A stretch of 61,705 nt of DNA from assembly GCA_009840005.1 (NCBI GenBank), contig VXOR01000006.1, forward strand, positions 1 through 61,705, given 5' to 3'. Every line of letters starts with the position of its first letter. Positions within the stretch are counted from its first letter, which is position 1. Source of the DNA: Gemmatimonadota bacterium. Lineage in GTDB: Bacteria; Latescibacterota; UBA2968; UBA8231. The notes beneath the pieces are model-generated. The model did no database searches, was not told the origin of the DNA, and saw nothing but the letters and a program-made list of their open reading frames with translations. A program made the position numbers and the translations under genes. Below are positions 1-8,255 of this stretch, piece after piece.

Positions 1-83
1 GGTCGATGTAGAAGAAAGTAGCTCCATGCCGGTGCTAACCGCGCCCGAACAGACCGACGCCCCCACCCAAGCCGAATCGGCCG

Positions 84-269
84 GTGTGGGGTGCGTGGTC
101 GGCGTGGGAGCCGGTGGCCGGGGGGGCGGCAGCACGGGGGCATACGGTCGAAGGACTGACCAACGGCGTGGAGTGTGTGTTTGAAGTGCGGGCGGCTAAT
201 CCGGCGGGCGTGGGGCCGGTCGCGCAAGTGGTGGCCGAGCCAGTGGCCGAAGAGAGCACGCCCCTTTGA
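84..269 (+). pseudogene. C-terminal remnant of a fibronectin type III protein
   Basis: This short frame opens with GTG and encodes about 61 residues. It reads like the second half of one fibronectin type III domain: a W-SAWEPV strand, then VEGLTNGVECVFEVRAANPAG, which resembles the usual FN3 ending (Y-x-F-x-V-R-A-x-N-x-A-G). There is no signal peptide or first half of a domain. A stop codon lies in the same frame at 36-38. A better-looking continuation upstream sits in another frame, starting at ATG 26, so a frameshift or decay is likely. I read it as the broken 3' end of a larger secreted FN3 protein whose body lies left of the window. It runs opposite to the next gene. No function should be assigned to the fragment. 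Confidence 0.45.
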
Positions 270-330
270 ATGCCCATCGAGACGTCCGGGCGAAAAGTGC
301 CGGGACGCCAGCGATGCGGGTCTTACTATC

Positions 331-341
331 TGACGTTACGC
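331..341. repeat. TGACGTTACGC dispersed motif, copy 1
   Basis: An 11-base motif, TGACGTTACGC, lies 20 bases beyond the stop of the next minus-strand gene. The same core recurs at 4753-4763 and, inverted, at 23421-23431, each time between genes. Chance recurrence of the 10-base core in this window is unlikely. Its role is unknown. Confidence 0.4.
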
Positions 342-360
342 TACGCTGGGAGGAGAGATT

Positions 361-2706
361 CTAATAGGCGATGGAGATGGTGTGTAGGACCGTATCGTCA
401 CCGGCGTCGGCACCGAGATCGACGCGCAGGACGTAGATGCCAGGCTCTACGGCTGCGCCACTGGCCTGAGTGCCGTCCCAAGTAAAGAGGTGGTGCAAAC
501 CCGCGGCGACTGGCGTGAGAACGGCTACTTCGCGCCCGGCGAGGTCGAAGACATTCACTCGCGGCTCGCGGTTTTCGACTTTAAGGACGACGAACCGCAC
601 CTCCAGCCGGTCGTTGATGCCGTCGCCGTTGGGCGTGAGTGTCGGCGAGGAGATGAAGAAGTCGTCGATGAGCTGGCTGCTATTGGTCAGTTCGGGCAGC
701 ATGACGATATTGGCGCGGCGCGCTGCCGATTCGACCGACTGCCACAGGCCCGGATGCGAGCTGGAGCCTAAGTCCAACGCAAAAAGCGTGGCATTGCGCA
801 CTAAGCGGGTGGTAAAGTGGACGCGGACCGAATCGTCCCGGACCGGTTCGGGTAAAGCGATGAGCAGGGAGTCGCCGCGCAGGGAAGCCGCCGCCGAGAT
901 GGTTTCTGCGCCCTTTTCCACGCTCACGCTGGGCAGATTGAGCGGACCCGGCAGGGCGAAGCGCATCAGGTCGAAGCCGACGTCATCGGGGCCAGCGCTG
1001 GGCAACAGGGTATAGGTGAAGATCGTCTCCTCGTTGAGTGGGGCACTGCGTGGCTCGACGCGCCCGCGGGCACTCTGGAGCAGCGCCGCGTCGAATTCGA
1101 TTGACAGCGCATTGACTATGGGCGCGACCTCGGGGTCGTCGGTGGCAAGAATCAGTTCCAGTTGCACGAAGCGACGCGGGCTTTGCGATTTAAAGGTTTC
1201 GCCGGAAGATTGGTACACATTGCTCCAAGCGTCCCAGTCCTCGCCGACGACTAGCGCGGTGTCGATGGCACCGCGCAGCACTTTGGGCGAGCTGTTCCAT
1301 TTTTCTTCGGTGATCTCTTCGCCGATCTTGTTGTGGAACGTAAAGACCGGTGCCAGCGCGTTGCCCGAACGCGAGCGCAGTTGCATTCTGGCTGCTGGAG
1401 GCAGGTCGGCGTCCCAGTGCAGGGCCTTGATGACTTTGGGCCGCTCGTCGCCGGCGATCTGGCCAAGGTCAATAAAGCCGGAGCGCAGTGAGACTTGAGC
1501 GGGATAGCCCGGCGAGAACAGCATAAACTCGCCCCATTTGGATTCTTGCCAATCGCGGTCGGTCAGGCCGTGCCAGAACATGTAGCGCATCCTGCGCGGA
1601 CTAAATTTATAGCGTATGCGATAGAGGCCATCCGCCTTGGGATTGACGTGCGTGAGCAGTTCGTCGTAGTCGAGCGGCGCAGGTACGGGCAGGGAAGTGC
1701 CCACGCTGAGCGAGCCGTCTGAGACTAGGATGTTGTGACCTGGGCCCGCCGAGCCTCGGTGATAGCCCGCAGTGCCCTCAAAAGGTTGGAGTACGTAGAG
1801 GAACAGTTCATCGACGAAGAACACGGCTCCTAGATCGACGTAGAACCAGGTGCCGGCTTTCTCCCAGCCTTGGTCGCCGCGCCCAGAGGTGATGAGGTTG
1901 GTGGTGTTGATATCAGCGTCAAAGAGGTTATTGGGGGCCGCGGCTACCGTGCCGTTGAGGAAGGTGCCGCGCTCGGCGGTGCCGATGCTGATATTGTCGC
2001 CCACCGTGAGCACTTCGACTTCGGCGAGCGCCGCATCTGGGCTCTGGTCTTCGACGACGATACTGATGTACTGAATTACTTGGTAGTGGTTTTCAAAGGT
2101 TCGATCAATGGCCATGTCTGGATCGACCGTCAGGACGGTGTCGGCGGCCGGATACTCGAGGGGAATGGTCAGGGAAGTGGCGCGGTTGGGCAGGGTGGTG
2201 CGATAGACCGGCTCGTATTTGAAGACATCGGCCGTGGCTTGGATGCGTGCGCCGGTGGTGCCATAGACGGTGAACTGCCGCAGTGGGCGGGCACCCTCTT
2301 GGTCGGGGAAGATCAGGCGAATGTGGCGGGCGAGCACGGCGCGGCCCAAATCGATATCGAGGAACCAATTTTTGAGTTCGTCAGCCGGGTCGGGCTGCCA
2401 GAAGGTCGCAGGATCGCCGTCGATGGCGTTTGTGGCTGTCGCGCTGCCGCTGCCGACCTGCCAGATTCCGCCTGCCACTTCGCCGCGTTTTTGGGTGGAA
2501 TGGGTGAAGAGATGGGCGTCGCGGATGGCATCCACTTCCTTGCGGTATTTGGTCAGGCGCAGTACGCCCTCTGCATCCACCTGTACCAACCCGGCAGGCA
2601 TGGTCCAGCTTTGCCATTTTTCTGCGCTGTCGAAACTCAGCATTTCAGCCCAGCCGGGGATGGCCGACAAGGCGAGCCAAGCTGTAAAGGCAACGAGAAA
2701 GCGCAT
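361..2706 (-). CDS. secreted discoidin-like protein with gliding-type C-terminal domain
   Basis: Predicted 781-residue secreted protein. I chose ATG 2706 because a clean signal peptide follows (MRFLVAF...IPGWA, cleavage near residue 20); a longer frame would overlap the upstream gene. Residues about 78-170 resemble a discoidin (F5/8 type C) fold, including NAIDGDPATFWQPD and a D-L-G strand; a second discoidin-like stretch follows near 235-300. The middle contains the family mark 'RSRSG' and a W-S motif. The last 90 residues carry TPNGDGIND and end in ISIAY, like gliding-motility or FlgD-type C-terminal domains used as sorting tags. The upstream paralogue stops 1 base before this start, so the two form an operon. 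Related proteins are encoded at 35.6-40.2 and 46-48 kb. Ligand unknown; surface carbohydrate binding is only an inference. Confidence 0.8.
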   Translation of the reverse strand: MRFLVAFTAWLALSAIPGWAEMLSFDSAEKWQSWTMPAGLVQVDAEGVLRLTKYRKEVDAIRDAHLFTHSTQKRGEVAGGIWQVGSGSATATNAIDGDPATFWQPDPADELKNWFLDIDLGRAVLARHIRLIFPDQEGARPLRQFTVYGTTGARIQATADVFKYEPVYRTTLPNRATSLTIPLEYPAADTVLTVDPDMAIDRTFENHYQVIQYISIVVEDQSPDAALAEVEVLTVGDNISIGTAERGTFLNGTVAAAPNNLFDADINTTNLITSGRGDQGWEKAGTWFYVDLGAVFFVDELFLYVLQPFEGTAGYHRGSAGPGHNILVSDGSLSVGTSLPVPAPLDYDELLTHVNPKADGLYRIRYKFSPRRMRYMFWHGLTDRDWQESKWGEFMLFSPGYPAQVSLRSGFIDLGQIAGDERPKVIKALHWDADLPPAARMQLRSRSGNALAPVFTFHNKIGEEITEEKWNSSPKVLRGAIDTALVVGEDWDAWSNVYQSSGETFKSQSPRRFVQLELILATDDPEVAPIVNALSIEFDAALLQSARGRVEPRSAPLNEETIFTYTLLPSAGPDDVGFDLMRFALPGPLNLPSVSVEKGAETISAAASLRGDSLLIALPEPVRDDSVRVHFTTRLVRNATLFALDLGSSSHPGLWQSVESAARRANIVMLPELTNSSQLIDDFFISSPTLTPNGDGINDRLEVRFVVLKVENREPRVNVFDLAGREVAVLTPVAAGLHHLFTWDGTQASGAAVEPGIYVLRVDLGADAGDDTVLHTISIAY

Positions 2707-2707
2707 T

Positions 2708-4720
2708 TTAGTAGGCGATGCCCAGCGGGCGCAGCAGGCGATCGCTGATCTCGTCAGATTGCAGCGCCACTTCGAGCAGGTAGAGGCCGGGTGGCAGGAG
2801 TTGTCCCTGTGCGTCGCGTCCGTCCCAGCGAAGGTGCTGCGGTCCAGCAGCCTGCGGCGCAAACGATAGGCGTGCGACTTGCCGGCCATCCAGAGAATAC
2901 GCTCGTAGTTCGACGGGTACGCTAGCAGGTAGGCGGAAGAGGGAATAAGAGACCTGTAGCAGGTCGTTTACCCGGTCGCCGTTGGGGGTCAAAACCGGTG
3001 TTGAAAAGCGCAGATTCTGGATCGCGTTGACAAAACCGGTCTTCGCACTCAGTACGCGCAGACTATTGGTCGATACGGCAGCCGTAGCATCACCGCCTCG
3101 AATGGGTTGGGGCAGGCGTTCGGTAGTTGTGTCGATGGCCTCGCCTTCGAAGGTTGTGGCGAAGACGAATACATCGGTCGTGAACTCGATGCGGATGGGC
3201 ACGTTGTTGGCAGCGTGGACCCGCTCGGGCAGTTCGATGAGGAATTCGTCGTCGTTGATCTCGACCCGGCGAGGCTCGACGGGCACCAATGGGTCGCCCA
3301 TGGCCAGCGTCTGAAGGTGGACTCGGCTGCCGGTGCGAATGCGCAGCGCGTCGAAACCCGACTCGGAGGCTGCAAAGTCGGCGCGAATATCGTAGCTAAA
3401 GCTCGTCGCCTGCCCTAGGGCCACTTCGGTGAAACCGCTCGGTTGCGGGTCGTCGAGGCGGGCCACTTCGCCGACGATCTGACGAGCTAGGAGCGGTGCC
3501 TGCTCGATCCACAGCGAATCTAAGCGCGTAAAGGCATCGAAATCCGCGCTGTCGAGGGTGATTTTGACTTGGATATAGGAGCCATTGTGCAGGTTGAGCG
3601 GCTGGCCAGGCGCAGTGAAGGCGGGCGACCAGAAGGTCCAGTTGTCCTCGTCATAGGCCACGGACGCGCGGACCCCAGGCCGCTCGCCGGCGACGTAGCC
3701 GTAGCCTTGCGACTCCTTGAGGTCGAACTCGTAACGCTGGCGCGAGACTTCAACCTCGCGGCCCTTGTCGTCGAATTCGCGGTAGATATTGGGGTCTTGA
3801 TCCCTACCGGTGCGCACCTCGACGCGCAACCCGACAGCCGCTTCAGGTGCCGGGACCAAGGTGCCGTCTGCCATCCGCATGGAAGTCGCCGACCAGAATA
3901 GCCGGCCGAAGTTCACTTCTGCGCCTAGATCGATGATTTTGGATAGATAGAGTACGCGCTGTGGGACCCCGCGGGCGTAGAGTTCAAAGTCGCCGATGGT
4001 GCCTGGCCGCGCTTGACCCGACAGCGAATTCTCTTGGACGACCAAGGTCGGATCGAGTACGGACTCGTTGCGCCGCCAGCGAATGAAGCGGACGTATTGG
4101 CGGGGCAGGTCGATTCGCACGGTGGGAGACAGGTTTTCGGCGACGTCGGCGATAAGCGGGCCGATGCGCGCGTAGCTGTTGTGCCCATGCCATGCGGGAT
4201 CGGCTTCGGTGGCGACGCTCACCTCAAAGGCGGGGACTGCATCTTCGGCCAGCGGGGTGCCATCTGAGCGGAACCCACGCGGTGGCGTGAAAAAACCGAA
4301 GCGGGTGGCCGGGACAGGCACCGCCACGTCAAAGGTAAACCAGTCGAAGTTTCGCAGGTCTGAGGACGGGGGGTTGTAGGTAGTGCTGTCGCCATCGATT
4401 AGGTACGTGGCATTGTGTACGGTTCGCGAGTCGCCCAAGCCGTGCTTCCAAGCGCGGGGCCGCTGGCCATCGATGTAGCCGATTTCGCGGGGAAATTTCC
4501 ACGGGGACCAGTTGTCTAGGTGCGAAAAGACGGTTTGGGCAGAAGTCAGGTAGATGGGCTGGATGGCCCCAGGGACGGAATCGAGGTCGATGAAGATGCG
4601 CACCGAATCGCTCGCCGACCATGCGAGGCCGTCGCTGCCGCCGAGCTGCCAAGTGCTTATTTGCGCCGATAGAGCACTGGGTAGAAGAAGCGGAAAGAGG
4701 ATGGCAAGGACGCGGCGCAT
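2708..4720 (-). CDS. secreted discoidin-like protein with gliding-type C-terminal domain (paralogue)
   Basis: Predicted 670-residue secreted protein, first gene of a two-gene operon. ATG 4720 gives a good signal peptide (MRRVLAILFPLLLPSALSAQ); the frame continues upstream to 4786 but those residues look non-coding. The N-terminal half has a discoidin-like region (YLIDGDSTTYNPPS, then a DWFTFDVAVPVPATRFGFF strand). The middle contains VEVRTGRDQDP and a 'NWTFWSPAF' segment shared with the other family members. The final 95 residues hold TPNGDRVND, WDGRDAQG and PPGLYLLEV, and end in LGIAY. It is most like the 666-residue protein at 35.6 kb (YLSKIIDLGAEVNFGRLFW against YVSNIIDLGAPATLGRISW). Probably displayed at the cell surface; ligand unknown. 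Confidence 0.8.
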   Translation of the reverse strand: MRRVLAILFPLLLPSALSAQISTWQLGGSDGLAWSASDSVRIFIDLDSVPGAIQPIYLTSAQTVFSHLDNWSPWKFPREIGYIDGQRPRAWKHGLGDSRTVHNATYLIDGDSTTYNPPSSDLRNFDWFTFDVAVPVPATRFGFFTPPRGFRSDGTPLAEDAVPAFEVSVATEADPAWHGHNSYARIGPLIADVAENLSPTVRIDLPRQYVRFIRWRRNESVLDPTLVVQENSLSGQARPGTIGDFELYARGVPQRVLYLSKIIDLGAEVNFGRLFWSATSMRMADGTLVPAPEAAVGLRVEVRTGRDQDPNIYREFDDKGREVEVSRQRYEFDLKESQGYGYVAGERPGVRASVAYDEDNWTFWSPAFTAPGQPLNLHNGSYIQVKITLDSADFDAFTRLDSLWIEQAPLLARQIVGEVARLDDPQPSGFTEVALGQATSFSYDIRADFAASESGFDALRIRTGSRVHLQTLAMGDPLVPVEPRRVEINDDEFLIELPERVHAANNVPIRIEFTTDVFVFATTFEGEAIDTTTERLPQPIRGGDATAAVSTNSLRVLSAKTGFVNAIQNLRFSTPVLTPNGDRVNDLLQVSYSLFRLPASVPVELRAYSLDGRQVARLSFAPQAAGPQHLRWDGRDAQGQLLPPGLYLLEVALQSDEISDRLLRPLGIAY

Positions 4721-4752
4721 GGGCAAGTCCCTTGGGAGGTAGAATGTATAAC

Positions 4753-4798
4753 TGACGTTACGCACCCGGGTAGGGGACGGTTTCAAACCGCCCCCTAC
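4753..4798. repeat. dispersed element: TGACGTTACGC plus GTAGGGG...CCCCTAC inverted repeat
   Basis: TGACGTTACGC (4753-4763) is followed by a near-perfect inverted repeat at 4770-4798, GTAGGGG-A-CGG pairing with CCG-C-CCCCTAC around TTTCAAA. It lies between the enolase gene and the start of the minus-strand gene at 4720. A related pair, the same core plus a GTAGAG/CTCTAC hairpin, occurs at 23384-23431. I read it as a small dispersed palindromic element. It could also act as a transcript-end hairpin for the enolase gene. Confidence 0.5.
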
Positions 4799-4831
4799 AG
4801 ATACACAAAATCGGTCGTCTGGACAAGCGGC

Positions 4832-6052
4832 CTAGGCTCCGAATGGCACCAGCCAATCCTCCTCGATCCCCAAGTCAAAGCCCGGTCCACGCGGCACAAA
4901 TTCCAGATAGCTGTCTTTGGGTACCAGTGCCCCGGGCTCGGCTACTTCCTCCAGCGGAATTCCTGGATCCGAGCCGATGTAGTATTCGCCCCAGGGCGTG
5001 TTGGGCATGGCCCAAGTCAAGTGCTGGCCATAGGGGTCGCGCCCGCCGCCGTGGAGGCAGACTTCGAGGCCGGCGGCCTCGGCCATGTGGCAGATTTTGA
5101 TACAGGCGGTCAGCCCGCCGACCCAGTGGATATCGGGTTGCAGCACGTCGAGGGCGCGGTGCTCGATCATTTGTTGGTAGGGGTAGTGCGTGTAGAAGTG
5201 TTCGCCGCTGGCCAGCGTTTGCCAAGGCAGGCACTCTTTGAGTTTGATGTGACTTTTGACGTCTTCGGGGATCAAACACTCCTCCAGCCAGCGCAATTTG
5301 TAGGGTCTGAGGCGCTCGGCTAGGCGAACGCTGTATTCGACATCAAAGGCCATGTAGCAGTCGAGCATGAGTTCGCAGTCGTCGCCGATCAATGCGCGGA
5401 CTTCGGCGACCCGCCGCTCGTTTTGGTCTAGGCCCCACAGGCCGTCAGCCGGGCCGTACTGGCAGGGGAGTTTGAAGGCGCTGAAGCCCAGCTCGCGGTA
5501 CCAATCGACGTCGTCGCCAGTGGCGTAGGTGAAAATGCGCTCGCGGGCTGGGCCGCCGATGAGTTGGTACACGGGCTTTTGTTGCAGCTTGCCAGCCAGA
5601 TCCCACAGCGCTAAGTCCACGGCGCTGATGGCAACAGTGGCGATGCCGACGGTGCCGAAGGGTTTGGAGACGCGGAACATCATATCCCACAACTTGTCGA
5701 TGGCTAGGCAGTCCTCGCCTATGAGGATGTGGGCGAAGGCGTCTTCAATTACAGCGGCAGTAGGTCGACCCGCCGCCGTGCCTAGGCCCCAAGTGCCGTC
5801 CTCGGCTGTGACTTTGACTGCGAAGCCGGGCCATTGTTGGGCGGCGTAGAGTTGGCGCCGGGGCTTGAAGCGCGGAAAGCGCGACATCGGGTTGGCTACT
5901 TCAATTTCGGTGGGCCAAGCCTTGCGGCGAGGTTGGCTCTGTTGTGCGGGAGCCGTCGAGGCGGAGAGCGTCGAGCCGGCTTGGGAACGGGTGCGGAGCG
6001 AAGGCCCGTCGGGGCGCTGGATGCGGACTAGGTCGATGGATTTGATTTTCAT
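4832..6052 (-). CDS. mandelate racemase/muconate lactonizing-type enolase, L-rhamnonate dehydratase-like
   Basis: 406-residue member of the enolase superfamily, which abstracts the proton alpha to a sugar-acid carboxylate using Mg2+. The best match by eye is L-rhamnonate dehydratase: ANPMSRFPRF near 53-62, SAVDLALWDLAGK at 143-155, YATG at 176-179, LMLDCYM (metal ligand D231), LEECL (E257/E258), SGEH (E284), LQPDIHWVGGLT and catalytic-type LHGGG (H334). Metal ligands and catalytic His are therefore all present. ATG 6052 is chosen because the conserved N-terminal strand (KIKSIDLVRI) begins there; the frame runs further upstream without family similarity. Residues 20-45 form a poorly conserved loop. 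No other rhamnose genes flank it, so it could instead act on a related acid sugar. Confidence 0.8.
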   Translation of the reverse strand: MKIKSIDLVRIQRPDGPSLRTRSQAGSTLSASTAPAQQSQPRRKAWPTEIEVANPMSRFPRFKPRRQLYAAQQWPGFAVKVTAEDGTWGLGTAAGRPTAAVIEDAFAHILIGEDCLAIDKLWDMMFRVSKPFGTVGIATVAISAVDLALWDLAGKLQQKPVYQLIGGPARERIFTYATGDDVDWYRELGFSAFKLPCQYGPADGLWGLDQNERRVAEVRALIGDDCELMLDCYMAFDVEYSVRLAERLRPYKLRWLEECLIPEDVKSHIKLKECLPWQTLASGEHFYTHYPYQQMIEHRALDVLQPDIHWVGGLTACIKICHMAEAAGLEVCLHGGGRDPYGQHLTWAMPNTPWGEYYIGSDPGIPLEEVAEPGALVPKDSYLEFVPRGPGFDLGIEEDWLVPFGA

Positions 6053-6146
6053 TTTTTTAGATGCCTTAGAGCTAAATTTCCGTGAATGTATCCATGATGT
6101 TAGTATAGAACAATCTTGAAACCCTGCGAAAGGAAGGATTGATCCG

Positions 6147-6353
6147 ATGAGCGGTCGCTGTCCCTTTAGTAAGTTGACCAAAGACTTCACGCCGGAGCGC
6201 CGTCAGCGCATTGAGGCGAAAAAGGCCGAGTTGCGGGCCGCCATGCCGCTGCACGAACTACGGCAGGCACAGGTTATGACCCAGAAGGCACTGGGCGAGA
6301 CCTTGGCGGTGGACCAACCTGACAACAACGAAGATATTCAGGATGATGTATAG
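6147..6353 (+). pseudogene. truncated XRE-type HTH antitoxin (HigA-like) remnant
   Basis: A 68-residue frame with a good start (AGGAAGG before ATG 6147). It matches the beginning of a well-known XRE-family antitoxin: SKLTKDFTPERRQRIEAKKAELRAAM, then LHELRQAQVMTQKALGETLAVDQP, which is the start of the helix-turn-helix. After VDQP the usual 'A-V-A-K-x-E' recognition helix and the C-terminal half are missing, replaced by ten unrelated residues (DNNEDIQDDV) and a stop. Full members are about 95-100 residues and pair with a RelE/HigB toxin. No toxin gene is adjacent: the enolase gene lies upstream in the opposite direction and a HEPN pair converges downstream. It is probably a relic left by deletion. 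It could still be expressed, but should not bind DNA normally. Confidence 0.6.
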
Positions 6354-6390
6354 GACAGTCCCCTCAGCGCATTTAGATTCACGAGGCAGA

Positions 6391-6864
6391 TCAGTCCTTC
6401 CTGAGTTCAAGCAAAACATAGACTGCGAAGGCTCGCCGATACTTGACGGGCACTTTCTGAAAGCGACTGAGGATATCCTCCGCTTCATCTATATCTTCGA
6501 GAACTTCGGATTTATAAGAAACCTCATCCGGGTCGTAATCCGCACGGTGGCGTTTATCCTGCATTTCGACGAACATACCCGCGAAGTCTTGAATAGCTAC
6601 CGGAAAATCGTTGACCATTTTACGGTTTTGGCATCGCCTCTTAGCCGATCCATGCTGCAACGCCCGATATGCCTGACGCCACGCAGACTTGCTCCGGTCG
6701 GCACCGCGACCTCCGACAATCATGTCCGCACAAGTTCGTGCCAAGCAATGAAACAGCGCGTAGTAGATTGCGCTAGTGGCCCGACGAAGGCTTGCCTGCC
6801 TCGGCTTGCCGCTTTTGGCTCGCGTCAAATCCCTAGCTGTCTCAATAAGATCGGAAGGCTTCAA
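6391..6864 (-). CDS. HEPN-domain protein
   Basis: 157-residue protein resembling HEPN-fold proteins: an SLRRATSAIYYALFHCLA helix near residues 25-42 and an RHRADYDPDE motif near 106-115, typical of a subgroup with the pattern R-H-x-A-D-Y. HEPN proteins are often RNases of toxin-antitoxin or defence modules, but this subgroup is not well characterised. The start appears to be TTG at 6864, giving a 23-base overlap with the end of the upstream gene, so the two are likely translated together. The classical R-x4-6-H nuclease motif is not clear here. A stress or toxin-antitoxin role is possible, not shown. Confidence 0.6.
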   Translation of the reverse strand: MKPSDLIETARDLTRAKSGKPRQASLRRATSAIYYALFHCLARTCADMIVGGRGADRSKSAWRQAYRALQHGSAKRRCQNRKMVNDFPVAIQDFAGMFVEMQDKRHRADYDPDEVSYKSEVLEDIDEAEDILSRFQKVPVKYRRAFAVYVLLELRKD

Positions 6865-7141
6865 GGTCGCGGTCCCGCAGTTCGGATTTGGCGATAAACG
6901 AAATAATCGGGAACGCTTCCGTGCCCACCTCCGCCAGCTTGGGCCGCAGGTGACGTATCAGACCAGAGGTTCGCTGAGCACCGAGGCGGTCCTCGTTGAA
7001 GATAGCTTTGATAACAAGGATCTCGTCGCCGTATTGATCGAAATCTGGTCTTACCGCAATCAGTTCAAACACGTCACCGCATCGTTCTCTCAAGGTCTGT
7101 TCGATAACGTCTTTGACTTTTGGCAAGTCATGTTCCGTCAT
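6842..7141 (-). CDS. small conserved partner of the HEPN gene
   Basis: About 99 residues from ATG 7141, preceded by AAAGGA seven bases upstream. Eight codons further upstream there is another ATG (7165) without a better ribosome site. The protein has a DVIEQTLRERCGDVFELIAVRPDFDQYGDEI stretch followed by FNEDRLGAQRTSGLIRHLRPKLAEVG. It has no signal peptide, membrane helix or metal motif. I do not recognise the family with confidence. Its 3' end overlaps the HEPN gene by 23 bases, so the two form a bicistronic unit. By analogy to HEPN/partner pairs it could be the antitoxin or regulatory subunit; that is inference only. The clear nucleotidyltransferase GS-x-D-x-D signature of MNT partners is absent. 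Confidence 0.55.
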   Translation of the reverse strand: MTEHDLPKVKDVIEQTLRERCGDVFELIAVRPDFDQYGDEILVIKAIFNEDRLGAQRTSGLIRHLRPKLAEVGTEAFPIISFIAKSELRDRDLEAFRSY

Positions 7142-7213
7142 TGCCTGTTCCTTTCGCTTATTCACTATCGCTAATGGCAGTCCAGGTTGGTTTTAATGAG
7201 ACCCCATAATTTT

Positions 7214-8209
7214 TTATCCGTTCCCGCCCCACGCCAGCGCTTCGGCTTCGGCTGCCGACAAGGTGAGATCGGCTTCTTCGGCAGCGGGCTCTTTCCACGC
7301 GGCTAGCAGATCGGCTAACTCGGCGAGGGATGCGGTTGTCAGCAAGCGGCGGCGCAGTTCGGAGGCGCGGGGCAGGCTTTTGAAGTAGAGCGCGAGGTGC
7401 TTGCGCGTCTCGCGGACGCCCGCCCTCTCGCCTTTGTACGCGGCCATTAGGCGCAGTTGCTCCAGCGCCAAGTCGATGCGCTCTGAGAGGGTTGCGCCGC
7501 TGCGGCCGGAAAAGAGCCAGGGATTGGCCAAAGCCGCCCGCCCGACCATGACCGCGGCACAGCCTGTTTCTCGCTGCATGAGGCGGGCGTCGTCGAGGGT
7601 GAGTACGTCGCCGTTGCCGATGATGGGCAGGGAGGAGGCTTCGACGGCGCGGCCGATCCAGGGCCAGTTGGCGCGGCCCTTGTATTTTTGCACGACGGTG
7701 CGGGCGTGGATGGCCACTGCTTGGGCACCGGCGTCCTCACAGCGGCGCACCACTTCGAGGATATTGATATCTTCTTCGTCCCAGCCTAGGCGCGTCTTGA
7801 CAATGACCGGAACCGAGACGGCTTTGACCGTGCGCTCGACGGCCTGATAGAGCCGATCGAGATCGCGCAAGTAGGCCGCGCCGCAGCCTTTGGCGACGAT
7901 CTTGGGTACGGAACAGCCGAAGTTGATATCCACCACCTGCGCACCGCGCCGCTCGAATTCCCGCGCTCCATTGGCGATCAGGTCGATGTCGTTGCCGTAG
8001 ATTTGCGCGGCTAGCAGCGAGATGCCGGTGTCGGCGTAGATAGGCGCGTCGGAAAAGTCGAGCATCTGGAGGCTCTTGCGCGAGCGGATGCCGATATCGC
8101 GGCAGTTGATAAATTCGACCCCGACCAACTGTGCCCCGAGGCGCGCGCAGATAAGGCGAAAGACCCAGTTGCTCACCCCGGCCATTGGGGCTAGGGTGAG
8201 GATGGGCAT
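7214..8209 (-). CDS. dus: tRNA-dihydrouridine synthase
   Basis: FMN-dependent tRNA-dihydrouridine synthase of about 331 residues, which reduces specific uridines in the tRNA D-loop. The N-terminus LTLAPMAGVSNWVFRLI binds FMN. VDINFGCSVPKI holds the catalytic Cys, although the usual N-x-G-C-P has Ser in place of Pro. VIVKTRLGWDEE, AIHARTVVQKYKG, PIIGNGDVLTLDDA and AAVMVGRAALANPWLF complete the barrel signatures. I chose ATG 8209 because AAGGAAG sits just ahead of it and the conserved N-terminus begins there; an upstream ATG at 8251 would add 14 unconserved residues. The TPR gene upstream ends 46 bases before it, so the two probably share a transcript. Confidence 0.9.
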   Translation of the reverse strand: MPILTLAPMAGVSNWVFRLICARLGAQLVGVEFINCRDIGIRSRKSLQMLDFSDAPIYADTGISLLAAQIYGNDIDLIANGAREFERRGAQVVDINFGCSVPKIVAKGCGAAYLRDLDRLYQAVERTVKAVSVPVIVKTRLGWDEEDINILEVVRRCEDAGAQAVAIHARTVVQKYKGRANWPWIGRAVEASSLPIIGNGDVLTLDDARLMQRETGCAAVMVGRAALANPWLFSGRSGATLSERIDLALEQLRLMAAYKGERAGVRETRKHLALYFKSLPRASELRRRLLTTASLAELADLLAAWKEPAAEEADLTLSAAEAEALAWGGNG

Positions 8210-8255
8210 ATCTTCCTTGAAGGGGTTGAGTTGGTGAGGACCGAGATGCACGATC

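Noticed and set aside
2270..2869. Plus-strand open frames of 200-290 codons across the first discoidin gene
   Set aside because: They are shadows of the minus-strand gene, which has a signal peptide, domains and a paralogue set.
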